Assembly: GCF_002196515.1 (NCBI RefSeq)
Contig: NZ_CP018835.1
Span: 1,054,001 to 1,118,000 of the forward strand
Length of the DNA stretch: 64,000 bases
DNA from: Vibrio gazogenes
GTDB lineage: Bacteria; Pseudomonadota; Gammaproteobacteria; Enterobacterales; Vibrionaceae
Direction: 5' to 3'
Made by a program: the position numbers and the translations under genes. The notes below the pieces were generated by a model. That model made no database searches, was not told where the DNA came from, and saw only the letters and a program-made list of their open reading frames with translations. Of this stretch, positions 28,801-37,268 are shown in pieces; position 1 is the first letter of the stretch, and the number at the start of each line of letters is the position of its first letter.

Positions 28801-29447
28801 CTGACGGAAAGCGCTGGCGCATGACCACTCAGATAAGGACCGATTTGAGCCAGCAGAGCATTGGGGGTCGGCCATAAGTGACGAACTTCAGCCGCCAGTT
28901 CAACTGACAACGGATAAAACTGTCGTCGCCAATAATCCGCCACGACCTGCGCTTTGAGACGGCTTTCATCTGTAATGAAATCGTGATGAAAGCGGCTCCC
29001 GGATTCAAACGCATTCTGAACTAACATCCGCTGACAGAATCCGTGGATCGTATAAACTGCCATCGTATCCATCTCTCGCTCTGCCTGTAGCAAGACACTG
29101 GCAGCCTCAGCATGATCAGGAATTTCATCGAGAAAGGATTGCAGCAGCGGATCATCACTATGATGTCGGGCAAATGCCAGTCGGGCTTCATGAATCCGGG
29201 CACGAATCCGCCCTTTCAACTCAGCGGTGGCCGCTTCTGTAAATGTCACCACTAAAATTTGATCCACCCGCAGCGGTGTCGCATGGCGCACCTGAGCATC
29301 GCCATGTCCTAACAACAGGCGCAAATAGAGACCAGCAATCGTAAATGTTTTTCCTGTTCCAGCGGATGCTTCAATCAAACGCATCCCATGCAACGGAAAT
29401 CGCATCGGTTCTAGCGGGATCATGCCATCAGATGCTGTGTGACTCAT
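25818..29447 (-). CDS. recB: exodeoxyribonuclease V beta subunit RecB
   Basis: A 1209-residue SF1A 3'-5' helicase and nuclease. Walker A is SAGTGKT (28-34), the Walker B region AMIDEFQDTDPLQY lies in the middle, and LVQIVTIHKSKGLEYDLVFLP is motif V. The C-terminal nuclease domain has YYVLDWKSNHLG, with the Asp and Lys of the RecB nuclease site. With RecC and RecD it resects double-strand breaks and loads RecA after Chi. It is separated from recC by 328 bp instead of ptrA, and overlaps recD. Confidence 0.97.
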   Translation of the reverse strand: MSHTASDGMIPLEPMRFPLHGMRLIEASAGTGKTFTIAGLYLRLLLGHGDAQVRHATPLRVDQILVVTFTEAATAELKGRIRARIHEARLAFARHHSDDPLLQSFLDEIPDHAEAASVLLQAEREMDTMAVYTIHGFCQRMLVQNAFESGSRFHHDFITDESRLKAQVVADYWRRQFYPLSVELAAEVRHLWPTPNALLAQIGPYLSGHAPALSVSAMDASLEQLHQDNLHRIVEMKAQWRQYQSDIDACIAESDVNKRVYTKKFRPQWIGQVSQWAEAETYSYWVPEQLSRFSQQVLYEKTPTGTPPEHPLFEVIDAFLATPVSIEAPLKAHAIDSCRHLLAKAKSEQQWLSFDDLLSQLSSALDLDSTGQLAQRIRTLYPVAMIDEFQDTDPLQYHIFSHIYAPHPACGLLMIGDPKQAIYAFRGADIFTYIKARRQVSSHYTLATNWRSGQSMIDAVNRLFASSDSPFLHDSDIPFIQVAAPPEAQQRQWQLYQQVQPAMTYWWPDDLESDSVMTKGEYEHIMANATAAQIQTVLQAAHDEAGILCSKNGPKTIQAGNIAVLVRTGREGRLIKEALARQDIASVYLSNRESVFASDIAVDIQRLLQAVLTPEQERPLRAALASPLFGLAIQDLDALNSNESLWERVVQEFRQYRTIWSERGILPMLRSVLYQRHLAERWLALKGGERLLTDYLHIGELLQQAGAEIESDHGLLRWLTQSMIDVAQGSHPETSIQRLESEKNLVQIVTIHKSKGLEYDLVFLPFVMSFREAKEARYYDEQQDRIVLDITRQDAALAKAEQERLAEDLRLLYVALTRSIYGCYVGIAPLKGRSGKGASSAHLSAIGYLLQQGEPGDAGLLQQGIASQCDSEGHTVIDMPPQLPESPLPRVDAPQHTLTAQQKQQPIERAWRMTSYSNLVKQSGHHAFLDATQEVPGFDLDSAGEADESLFDPQEQTIFTFPKGATAGTFLHSLFEQIEFTEAPDSPANTKVIQTLMTSAAIDESWLPVLQQMLMHVLQTPLDGKKLRLGQIPAQQRLVEMEFLLPIDKLRSPLLNRILKRYDALSAQAGELNFAQVEGMLKGFIDLVFEYQGRYYVLDWKSNHLGNQPEDYSASYLDAAMVEHRYDFQYQIYTLALHRFLASRMVDYTYEQHFGGVFYLFLRGMDGQTPSGVFAHRPQFELINALDRFFAGEDDNMRATQEGQMELDL

Positions 29448-29775
29448 ACCCGTTTGTTCTCCAAGTTAACGATTGATTCAGCATGGTGGAGTGTGATCTA
29501 AGCAATATAATTGACATAAATCGATTCACGCTGCTTATACCTGACAAGAGAGTGAGATCTGACTCACGGATAACTAACCCTTTCATCATTAGTATCTCGC
29601 TCCAAGTTAAAGACATCCTCAGTTGAGTGAACTACTCAACTCATAGAATAATGGTCCCTCTGACCTGTGGCCGTACAGCAAACACCCTACACAAAATAAC
29701 GATTTTCTGGCGGCCACCCACTTTCCTCGGTTTACCATCTCACGCAGGTTTCATACTTGCGTGATGCCCTGAGTT
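29448..29775. other. recC-recB intergenic region with three inverted repeats
   Basis: This 328-bp stretch lies between recC and recB (both minus strand), where enterobacteria carry ptrA. It has no credible gene. It holds three hairpins: 29552-29567 (GTGAG/CTCAC), 29621-29641 (AGTTGAGT/ACTCAACT, perfect 8 bp, 5-nt loop) and 29740-29764 (TCACGCA/TGCGTGA, 11-nt loop, 11 bp after the recC stop). None has a T-tract. recB may therefore have its own promoter here. Confidence 0.6.
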
Positions 29776-32700
29776 TCATGATTCATCAGTGTCTGCTCTG
29801 ACCCAAAGCATCGGGGGCAGTAAAATCTGTACCGCATAAGCATGCGCCGTCTGACTTAAAGCGTCTGACCACTGCGGCCAGATACGGCCAATATAAGCAT
29901 TTTGCCCTTCGCCACCAACCGCACTAAAGTCATTACCGATGAAGGCCTCTTGCATTTTTTTCGCGGCTTTTTCTTCATCTTCGTGCCATTCCCGCTGACG
30001 ATTGAAACCCGCTTCAATTCCGGCCAACGCAACTTGCGGAAAATAAGCTAAAGGATGATTCATACCCTCAGCATAGAGGCGGATGAACTCATCCAGATAG
30101 GCTTGGGCTTGCTGAGCCGTCATCGCAGGATAATACAGGTGCTGAACGCCACTCTTGCGCTCATAACCGATAAGATGTGTCGGACATGATTCCCCCATGA
30201 CCGCAACGGCTAGGTGATCCAGCCATGCAGATAAATAATCCTGCGCACGTATACGACCAACCCGATAGCGCACCAGACCGGATTGAAAATAGTCAGTCAC
30301 CCAACCGAGTAATTGAATCGGCCGATCCTCCCCCAACGCTGTGGTATAGAAATTGAGCTCACAGTCAGGCTTCGGCTGCTGACATAATTCATCGATGACC
30401 TCGGTCAGGGCGAGCGCTTGTTCATAATGCTCGCGGAACTCAAGTTCACCGAAAGCCCCGATAGGAAGTTGTCCTTGTGCCCGCTTTGTTTGAATAAAAT
30501 GCTCAACCTGCTGTGTTTCTGAACGTTGTGCTGGCATGCCTGAATGGTGCTCTGGCTCAGCGGCACTGCGACGCGCACTCAGCAGGACTGCGACTAATTC
30601 ATTGAGCAGGTGATAACGTGCCAGACCATTGAGTGAAAACGGCTCTTCATCCTGCAATGACACCAACTCATTTTCGAACCAGACACGTAAACGGCGATTG
30701 AAAAAATACTGTGCAGGCAAACGCCAGAAGCGTTGTAACTCGACAAAGTCCAATTCCAATGGAAATGCCACATCGGCAAAGAAATCAGGTAATTGCGTGG
30801 CTGCAGCGATTGGCTCGGGTAACGCCGTTCCCGTCGCTGCCGGAAGCCACTCTCTGGCATAACTACCGTGCGGACTGGTGAATGCATCAGGGCTATACGG
30901 CACCATCGGGTGGGACGAAGTCATTTGTTGTACCAGCCGATCACCGGAGGTATCACTGGCGAGCGCTTGATCCCCGTCCAAACAATAATTCTGATGGCAA
31001 TACGCCACCAGCTCACTCACCAAAACCGATGGCAAACTGAGACTATTATCTTGAACTGAACGTCCGACATAACTGATATACAGACGCTCGCGGGCGGAGA
31101 GCAATGCTTCAAGAAACAGATAACGATCATCATCCCGGCGTGAACGATCACCGGGGCGCGCCTGCTCCGTCATTAAATCAAACCCTTCGGCCGGCACCGT
31201 TCGAGGGTAAACCCCGTCGTTCATCCCCAGTAAGCAAACCACTCGGAAAGGAATCGAACGCATCGGCATCAAGGTACAGAAGTTCACTTGCCCGGCGAGA
31301 AAGCGCTGACTGACTCGGGCATTGGATAACTGCCCGGTAAGATAGTGATATAAAATATCTGGTGCAATCGGCGCTTCATAATGCGCGTCCTGTAACTGTT
31401 CCTGGAGATGACTGAGCGTATCGCGGATATGCTGAAAGCTGACTTCCTCTTCCACCGAAGCGACAAAAAAGTCATCCAGCAAGGCATGGAGTAATTCACG
31501 CCATTCGGCAACCGGCAATGTCTGCCGCAACTGCTGACGGTAATCCCGAATCCGACTGATAAACGCAGCCAGTTTGCCGGCCAACTCAGCGTCGAGCCCC
31601 TGAATCTCGTTATACGGTGCTACATTATGATCATCCAGTTCCAGCATGGCTGCTGAATCGGACATCGCATAGCCAGCCAGCATTCGGTCAATCCCGAATT
31701 CCCATGTGTTTTGTCTTGTTGGCGGTAAATCGAACTCGCTTGCCGTCTGCTCATTCAGCCCCCAGCGAATCCCGGCGGCTTCAACCCAGCCCTTCGCCTG
31801 TAAAAATTCGGCTTCATTGATATCAAACCGCGCCATCATCGTCGGGGTTTCCAACAATTCGAGTAATTCCGAAGCAAGACAGCGAGAGTGCGGCAACTGA
31901 AGCAACCGCATGAACGCCTGCAAAACCGGGGATTCTTGATCCGCCGTGCGGTCAGAAATTGAAAATGGAATATAGCGCTCAGCGGATGCATTACCGAAGA
32001 CCGCTTCAATCACCGGACTGTAGGTATTGATGTCGGCAACCATCACGATCACATCCCGGGGCTTGAGATCAGGGTGACGGTCAAACAATGACAACAGCTC
32101 ATCGTGCAGGACTTCCACTTCTCGCAGCGGACTGTGACACTGATGAATCGACAGAGAATCATCAGTGCTATTGATCGGTTGCTTGTGCTCGCTAGAGGTC
32201 AGCATTTGATCATTCTGATGTTCTTCGAGATGGAGAATGTCGGCCTGAATCTGATGTAAGAGCGTATCTCGGGGCGTTTCAATAAAAAACTCATGTTCTT
32301 CACTTTCAATCTGCGACAGCAGGTAGAGGTTATCGCGCCCAAGTTTCCCCATTGATGCCAGCAAACTATTTCCGACCGCTTGCTGCAAATGCAGTTCATC
32401 GTCAAGATTGGCGTCGATTCCCCCTTTTAATGGCGAGCGTTCGCCACCGGAAACCCATTGGCCTTCTTGTAATACAACCTGTTTACGCTTCAGACTCGCA
32501 ACTCGGGCCAGATACTTTCGATCACGGATTTCCCCCCAATAATGCTGACACGGATTGGTTAACATCAGGTGGACATCGATCTGCTCTCCCAAAGCTTGGA
32601 GTGCGTCCAGATAACGAGGTGGCAGGGCCGTAATACCAAAAATAAACAACCGCTTGGGTAAAATGCCGTCAGGAACCCGGGTCTGTTGTAACTGTTCGAT

Positions 32701-33306
32701 GAACTGTTGATATAAGTTGCCGCGGTGATAGTGCGACTGCCCCAACCGCTTGGTGTCCTCAAACAATCGTTGCCACAATAGCGGTTGCCACGGATGGCGC
32801 TCAGCCAGTGATTCAACCGGTTGATCCGCTTCCCAACGTTCAATCCAGTCGGGGCGATAAACCAAATAGCCATCGAAGATATCGGCAATTTTTTCAGCCA
32901 ACTGAAATCGTTTCAACGCTGAATTGTCATCCGCCAGATACTGCTGTAATGGCATAAACTCGGCTTGATCGAGCATTTCCGGTAAAAGTCGCATCAACTT
33001 CCAGGTCATCGCTTCTTTATTGAAGGCACTCCGCTTCGGGACATCCGGTAACACACTGGAAAACATCTCCCAGATAAATGTCGCCGGCAACGGAAAATCA
33101 ATGTTAGCCGTGATGCCAAGCTCCTGCGCCAGCGCCATTTTCAGCCACTGCGACATCCCCGGACTCTGAACCAAAATTTGCTCGGCTTCAAACGGGTGAG
33201 TCAATGGATCACTTTGAATTAAATGAACCAGCAGGATCTTGAGAGTATCAAGTTGATTTGAATGATAAACAGTAAACAAGCGTTGTCCGGATTGAGAAAC
33301 CATCAT
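29776..33306 (-). CDS. recC: exodeoxyribonuclease V gamma subunit RecC
   Basis: A 1176-residue subunit that recognises Chi and splits the strands within RecBCD. The N-terminal FTVYHSNQLDTLKILLVHLI, the EQILVQSPGMSQWLKMALAQ segment and IPFRVVCLLGMNDGVYPR are characteristic. RecC is a catalytically dead helicase/nuclease relative, so no intact Walker A is expected, and none is obvious. Two ATG codons (33306, 33303) could serve as start. It is divergent from the LysR gene, 110 bp away, and followed by the hairpin-containing gap before recB. Confidence 0.97.
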   Translation of the reverse strand: MMVSQSGQRLFTVYHSNQLDTLKILLVHLIQSDPLTHPFEAEQILVQSPGMSQWLKMALAQELGITANIDFPLPATFIWEMFSSVLPDVPKRSAFNKEAMTWKLMRLLPEMLDQAEFMPLQQYLADDNSALKRFQLAEKIADIFDGYLVYRPDWIERWEADQPVESLAERHPWQPLLWQRLFEDTKRLGQSHYHRGNLYQQFIEQLQQTRVPDGILPKRLFIFGITALPPRYLDALQALGEQIDVHLMLTNPCQHYWGEIRDRKYLARVASLKRKQVVLQEGQWVSGGERSPLKGGIDANLDDELHLQQAVGNSLLASMGKLGRDNLYLLSQIESEEHEFFIETPRDTLLHQIQADILHLEEHQNDQMLTSSEHKQPINSTDDSLSIHQCHSPLREVEVLHDELLSLFDRHPDLKPRDVIVMVADINTYSPVIEAVFGNASAERYIPFSISDRTADQESPVLQAFMRLLQLPHSRCLASELLELLETPTMMARFDINEAEFLQAKGWVEAAGIRWGLNEQTASEFDLPPTRQNTWEFGIDRMLAGYAMSDSAAMLELDDHNVAPYNEIQGLDAELAGKLAAFISRIRDYRQQLRQTLPVAEWRELLHALLDDFFVASVEEEVSFQHIRDTLSHLQEQLQDAHYEAPIAPDILYHYLTGQLSNARVSQRFLAGQVNFCTLMPMRSIPFRVVCLLGMNDGVYPRTVPAEGFDLMTEQARPGDRSRRDDDRYLFLEALLSARERLYISYVGRSVQDNSLSLPSVLVSELVAYCHQNYCLDGDQALASDTSGDRLVQQMTSSHPMVPYSPDAFTSPHGSYAREWLPAATGTALPEPIAAATQLPDFFADVAFPLELDFVELQRFWRLPAQYFFNRRLRVWFENELVSLQDEEPFSLNGLARYHLLNELVAVLLSARRSAAEPEHHSGMPAQRSETQQVEHFIQTKRAQGQLPIGAFGELEFREHYEQALALTEVIDELCQQPKPDCELNFYTTALGEDRPIQLLGWVTDYFQSGLVRYRVGRIRAQDYLSAWLDHLAVAVMGESCPTHLIGYERKSGVQHLYYPAMTAQQAQAYLDEFIRLYAEGMNHPLAYFPQVALAGIEAGFNRQREWHEDEEKAAKKMQEAFIGNDFSAVGGEGQNAYIGRIWPQWSDALSQTAHAYAVQILLPPMLWVRADTDES

Positions 33307-33416
33307 TGTTGACTAGATTAGCATATTGCCTGTTCGCTTTCCCATGTCACCGACTTGAATAAAAAGATAAAATGTCGAAAGATGTAGATTCTTATCCGTT
33401 GAGAACAAAACCCAAT

Positions 33417-34313
33417 ATGCTCACTCATATCACCCTCCGGCAATTGCACATTTTTACGGTGGTCACCCGTAACAATACCCTTACAGAAGCCTCCGAAGAG
33501 CTATTTCTGTCCAAAGCAGCCGTCAGTATGGCGCTCTCAGAGCTGGAGAAACAGCTGGGACATGTGTTATTTGACCGAGTGAATCACCGGCTGATTCTCA
33601 ATCAAGAAGGTCGAAAGTTACTTCCCTTAGCGGATGAGCTGCTCAACCGGGCCAATAATATTCCGCTATTATTTGAGCACGAAAACCGACTATACGGCCA
33701 GTTGCGGATTGGTGCCAGTGATACCATCGGCAATCAGGTTGCACCTTATCTTCTGAGTCACTTCCGGCAACAATATCAGCACAGTACACAAACATTATTT
33801 ATTTCTAACTCGGCGCAAATTTGCCAAAAACTGGTTGATTATGAGCTGGATATTGCCCTGATCGAAGGAAAAACGTTACATCCGACCTTAGTATCCAAAC
33901 AATTTAGTCAAGATGAAATGTGCATCATCTGTGCACCTGAGCATCCGCTGGCTCAAAAAACCGACATCCAGTTATCGGATTTAGAGCATAGCCAGTGGCT
34001 ACTACGCGAAGCGGGTTCCGGTTCCAGAGAGTTTTTTCTCCGCACCATCGCGCCTCGTCTGGAAAGATGGTATGAAGCATTTGAACTCAATACAACCGAA
34101 GCATTGATTAACAGCGTATCCGCCGGGTTAGGACTCGGGTGTCTGTCCCGACTGGCAGCCAAGGCAGCGATACAAGATGGTCGAGTCGCCTCGTTATCCG
34201 TCCCATTAGATATGCGCCGACGCTTCTGGTTGCTGGTCCATAAAGAAAAATATCAAAACCCGCTATTGAAATGCTTTATCCAATTTTGCTTTGAATGGCG
34301 TCGCAATGAATAG
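33417..34313 (+). CDS. LysR family transcriptional regulator
   Basis: A LysR regulator of 298 residues. The N-terminal winged helix-turn-helix reads ITLRQLHIFTVV ... LFLSKAAVSMALSELEKQLG, and the effector-binding domain follows from about residue 90. The WLLREAGSGSREFF segment is typical of the CysB/YeiE-like group. The frame is open to an ATG at 33372, but LysR proteins normally begin a few residues before the LRQL helix, so I favour the ATG at 33417; neither has a good ribosome site. Its target is unknown; recC is the divergent neighbour. LexA-controlled yebG follows 66 bp downstream. Confidence 0.9.
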   Translation: MLTHITLRQLHIFTVVTRNNTLTEASEELFLSKAAVSMALSELEKQLGHVLFDRVNHRLILNQEGRKLLPLADELLNRANNIPLLFEHENRLYGQLRIGASDTIGNQVAPYLLSHFRQQYQHSTQTLFISNSAQICQKLVDYELDIALIEGKTLHPTLVSKQFSQDEMCIICAPEHPLAQKTDIQLSDLEHSQWLLREAGSGSREFFLRTIAPRLERWYEAFELNTTEALINSVSAGLGLGCLSRLAAKAAIQDGRVASLSVPLDMRRRFWLLVHKEKYQNPLLKCFIQFCFEWRRNE

Positions 34314-34328
34314 ACTTATAATGATTTT

Positions 34329-34348
34329 TACTGTATAAAATAACAGTA
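34329..34348. promoter_or_regulatory. LexA (SOS) box upstream of yebG
   Basis: CTGT (34331-34334), ATAAAATA, ACAG (34343-34346), flanked by TA on both sides, is a perfect LexA operator 31 bp before the yebG ATG. E. coli yebG is a known LexA target, so the site is expected. Confidence 0.9.
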
Positions 34349-34379
34349 TTTATCATTCAACCAAAACAGAGGAATTACC

Positions 34380-34688
34380 ATGGCTGTAATCGTCAAGTAC
34401 GTGGTCGAGCGGAATGGAGAAGAAAAAATGACTTTTACCTCTAAAGCCGAGGCAGATGCTTATGACAAAATGCTCGATATGGCAGATGAATTATTCACTT
34501 TACTCGGCAAGAGTGAATTACTGGATAATGAAGAAAAGCAAGAAGAATTGGCTATGTATCTGGCACAAAACAAAGAAGAAGTGCTGTACGCCTTAGGCGC
34601 CAAACGCAGACCGGCACCAGCCAAGCCTAAATCCGAGAAGAAGTCAGCCCCTAAAGCAGCCACCGACACCGATGAGCAGGCAGCTTGA
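34380..34688 (+). CDS. yebG: YebG family SOS-induced protein
   Basis: A 102-residue YebG protein. The conserved N-terminal MAVIVKYVVERNGEEKMTF and TSKAEADAYDKMLDMADEL identify the family; the C-terminal third is a low-complexity Lys/Ala/Pro tail (AKPKSEKKSAPKAA) suggestive of nucleic-acid contact. Its biochemical role is unknown. AGAGG seven bases before the ATG is a good ribosome site, and a perfect LexA box lies just upstream. It is monocistronic. Confidence 0.94.
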   Translation: MAVIVKYVVERNGEEKMTFTSKAEADAYDKMLDMADELFTLLGKSELLDNEEKQEELAMYLAQNKEEVLYALGAKRRPAPAKPKSEKKSAPKAATDTDEQAA

Positions 34689-34891
34689 TTGAAGATTTCT
34701 TTATAGGATGATATATCGCTAAAACGACAACTCATATCAATTGACAGACGTTCTGCGTTTGAAGGCTTTCATCCTGTGTAGTGGCTCTTTATGATGGTCA
34801 TATCTGATTTCAATGCCCGTGTTGCTGACTCAGACGAACAGCTCACCAGCATGAGCCCATGTCACAACGCGATTCATCAACGGAGAAAACA

Positions 34892-35920
34892 ATGGCTTAT
34901 TTTGCACTAGCGCTTGGAACAGCAACGAAAAACCGTGACGGAAAAATTATCGAAGCATATTTCCCGACCCCGATTCTCAACCCGAGTGATGCTTTGGTTT
35001 CCCAATTGACCTCAATACTCGACTATCAGGGTGGCAACGAAACATTTGAAGTGACTCAGGCTCAGGCCGCTGAACTGGCGCAAGCATTTCAGTCTGAGCA
35101 TGAAGCCAGCGCTGTGTTTGCAACTCAGGCTGCATCATCTGAACAACCGCTTGTCGGGGTGATTCTGGCAAGCGATGAGAAACCGCAAACGGTCGCAGAA
35201 GGATTCCTGAAGCTTCAGTTGATCTCACATCGCTTAGTTCAACCACACGGCATCGTACTGGATGGCATTTTCGGCCTGCTCCACAACATTGCCTGGACTA
35301 ACGAAGGGCCGATTGACTTACCGGAACTGCCAGAACGCCAAATGGCAGCACGTCTGGCGGGTCGCGTCCTCAGTGTTGACTGTGTCGATAAATTTCCGAA
35401 GATGGTTGACTACGTGGTCCCGGCAGGTGTACGGATTGCGGATACGTCTCGCGTTCGCCTCGGCGCTCACGTAGGCGAAGGCACCACAGTTATGCATGAA
35501 GGCTTTATCAACTTTAATGCGGGAACAAAAGGTGTCAGCATGGTTGAAGGCCGGATTTCTGCGGGCGTGCTTGTCGGCAACGGTTCAGATATCGGTGGCG
35601 GTGCGTCCATCATGGGAACACTCTCTGGCGGTGGTAAAGTCGTTGTATCTATCGGTGAAAACTCGCTTCTCGGTGCCAATGCTGGCTTGGGCTTCCCTCT
35701 GGGCGATCGTTGTACGCTCGAATCTGGCTTATATGTCACCGCCGGAACCAAAGTCCAAATGCTGGATAAAGATGGCAACAAAGTTGAAGTCGTCAAAGCG
35801 CGTGATTTAGCAGGCGTCTCCGATCTGCTGTTCAGACGTAACTCTCAGACCGGTCAGGTCGAGTGTCTCGCCAATAAGTCAGCGGTAGAACTCAACGATG
35901 AACTGCACAGCAATAACTAG
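34892..35920 (+). CDS. dapD: tetrahydrodipicolinate N-succinyltransferase DapD
   Basis: A 342-residue acyltransferase of the lysine/meso-diaminopimelate pathway. It has an N-terminal domain starting MAYFALALGTATKNRDGK, then a left-handed beta-helix with hexapeptide repeats (RLGAHVGEGTTVMHEG, GNGSDIGGGASIMGTLSGGG). The length and start match the longer DapD type of vibrios and pseudomonads rather than the 274-residue E. coli enzyme. It uses succinyl-CoA and tetrahydrodipicolinate in the cytoplasm. GGAG seven bases before the ATG at 34892 rules out the 11-codon upstream extension. A strong terminator follows. Confidence 0.96.
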   Translation: MAYFALALGTATKNRDGKIIEAYFPTPILNPSDALVSQLTSILDYQGGNETFEVTQAQAAELAQAFQSEHEASAVFATQAASSEQPLVGVILASDEKPQTVAEGFLKLQLISHRLVQPHGIVLDGIFGLLHNIAWTNEGPIDLPELPERQMAARLAGRVLSVDCVDKFPKMVDYVVPAGVRIADTSRVRLGAHVGEGTTVMHEGFINFNAGTKGVSMVEGRISAGVLVGNGSDIGGGASIMGTLSGGGKVVVSIGENSLLGANAGLGFPLGDRCTLESGLYVTAGTKVQMLDKDGNKVEVVKARDLAGVSDLLFRRNSQTGQVECLANKSAVELNDELHSNN

Positions 35921-35942
35921 GGGCAGGTGACATTCGTAATGC

Positions 35943-35967
35943 ATGAATTCATGTTATTTGAATTCAT
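35943..35967. repeat. perfect 9-bp inverted repeat after dapD
   Basis: ATGAATTCA (35943-35951) and TGAATTCAT (35959-35967) are perfect arms with a 7-nt spacer, between the dapD stop and its terminator. Its role is unknown; it could fold at the 3' end of the mRNA. Confidence 0.5.
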
Positions 35968-35987
35968 CTCACCTTGATTCAAATTCA

Positions 35988-36015
35988 AAGCCGGCCCTGA
36001 TGGGTCGGCTTTTTT
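35988..36015 (+). terminator. intrinsic terminator of dapD
   Basis: AAGCCGGCCC and GGGTCGGCTT form a 10-bp stem with one G/U pair and a four-base loop, followed by TTTTT. It lies 67 bp after the dapD stop. Confidence 0.9.
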
Positions 36016-36229
36016 ATGATGGCATTCATCAGCACCTGCATATTGAACTCCATAGAAAAGCGTCATTTCTTTGCCAGACAAGTGATGAACAACACAGATT
36101 TTTTCAGTAGAATCCGTGGCACAGATATAATAGCGGGTAAAACACATTCATCATACACCGCTATCATGAGCAAATATTCGTGAATCGCTTGATTCACTGT
36201 AGAGTTACCTGATTGTCACAGAGGCAGAT

Positions 36230-37243
36230 ATGCAAAACTTTATCCAGAATCTCCCCAAAGTCGAGTTACATCTTCATATTGAAGGCACGCTCGAGCCAGA
36301 ACTGATGTTTCAACTGGCAAAACGTAATCAGGTTAAGATCCCCTTCCAGACACCAGAAGAAGTCCGGGCCGCTTATCAGTTTAGCAACCTACAATCTTTC
36401 CTTGATATCTATTACCAAGGCGCAAATGTATTGCTTCATGAGCAAGACTTTTTTGACCTGACTTGGGCCTACCTGCTGCGCTGTCAGGCTGACCGTGTGA
36501 TTCATACTGAAATATTTTTTGACCCACAAACACATACAGCCCGTGGTGTCGCCTTTCAAACAATCATCAACGGAATCTCCGCTGCACTGGACAAAGCCAA
36601 GCAAGAACTAGGCATTTCCAGTCAGTTGATCATGTGTTTCCTGCGTCATCTCAGTGAAGATGATGCCATTGAAACCTTAAAACAAGCCCTGCCTTATCAG
36701 GATAAAATTATCGGTGTCGGGCTGGATTCTTCAGAGCAAGGTCACCCACCGGAAAAATTTGCCCGGGTATTTCAAATGGCGCGGGATGCAGGCTTTATTC
36801 CCGTCGCTCATGCAGGTGAAGAAGGCCCCGCCAGTAATATTGACGATGCTTTGAATCTGTTGGGTGTCCAACGGGTTGATCACGGGGTTCGCTGTGTTGA
36901 AGACCCACAACTCGTACAACAACTGGCCGAGACACGCATGCCGCTTACGGTTTGCCCCCTGTCTAATATCAAGTTATGCGTATTTGATAATATGCAACAA
37001 CACAACATCGTTGCGTTATTGAGACAAGGATTATGTGTCACCATCAACTCTGATGATCCGTCTTATTTCGGTGGCTACATGACTGATAATTTCCTTGCTG
37101 TTGCTAACGCCCATGAGATGACGCATGCTGAACTCGCCCAGTTCACACTCAATGCGATTGAAGCCAGCTTCATCTCCGACGCAGAAAAAGCGCGCATGAC
37201 ATCAGAAGTTGAAGCCTATCTTAATCGCGCCGAAACAGAATAA
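36230..37243 (+). CDS. add: adenine/adenosine deaminase (ADE type 2 branch)
   Basis: A 337-residue amidohydrolase of the adenosine deaminase superfamily. Metal ligands are H14 and H16 (ELHLHIEGT), H194 and D275; the catalytic pair is E197 (HAGEEG) and H218 (VDHGVR). The segments LEPELMFQLAKRN, FFDPQTHTARG and GVGLDSSEQGHPP resemble the Pseudomonas PA0148-type adenine deaminases more than E. coli Add, so adenine to hypoxanthine is the likelier reaction although such genes are commonly labelled add. It fits purine salvage. It has its own upstream region after the dapD terminator and is followed 25 bp later by the cyclotransferase-like gene. Confidence 0.9.
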   Translation: MQNFIQNLPKVELHLHIEGTLEPELMFQLAKRNQVKIPFQTPEEVRAAYQFSNLQSFLDIYYQGANVLLHEQDFFDLTWAYLLRCQADRVIHTEIFFDPQTHTARGVAFQTIINGISAALDKAKQELGISSQLIMCFLRHLSEDDAIETLKQALPYQDKIIGVGLDSSEQGHPPEKFARVFQMARDAGFIPVAHAGEEGPASNIDDALNLLGVQRVDHGVRCVEDPQLVQQLAETRMPLTVCPLSNIKLCVFDNMQQHNIVALLRQGLCVTINSDDPSYFGGYMTDNFLAVANAHEMTHAELAQFTLNAIEASFISDAEKARMTSEVEAYLNRAETE

Positions 37244-37268
37244 ATAACAGCATCATAGCGGAGGTTTT

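Noticed and set aside
29428..29616. 62-codon minus-strand ORF in the recC-recB gap
   Set aside because: It overlaps the recB start in another frame, has no ribosome site and no recognisable features; no ptrA similarity is visible.
35917..36147. 76-codon minus-strand ORF after dapD
   Set aside because: It spans the dapD terminator and inverted repeat, so the frame is a by-product of those elements.
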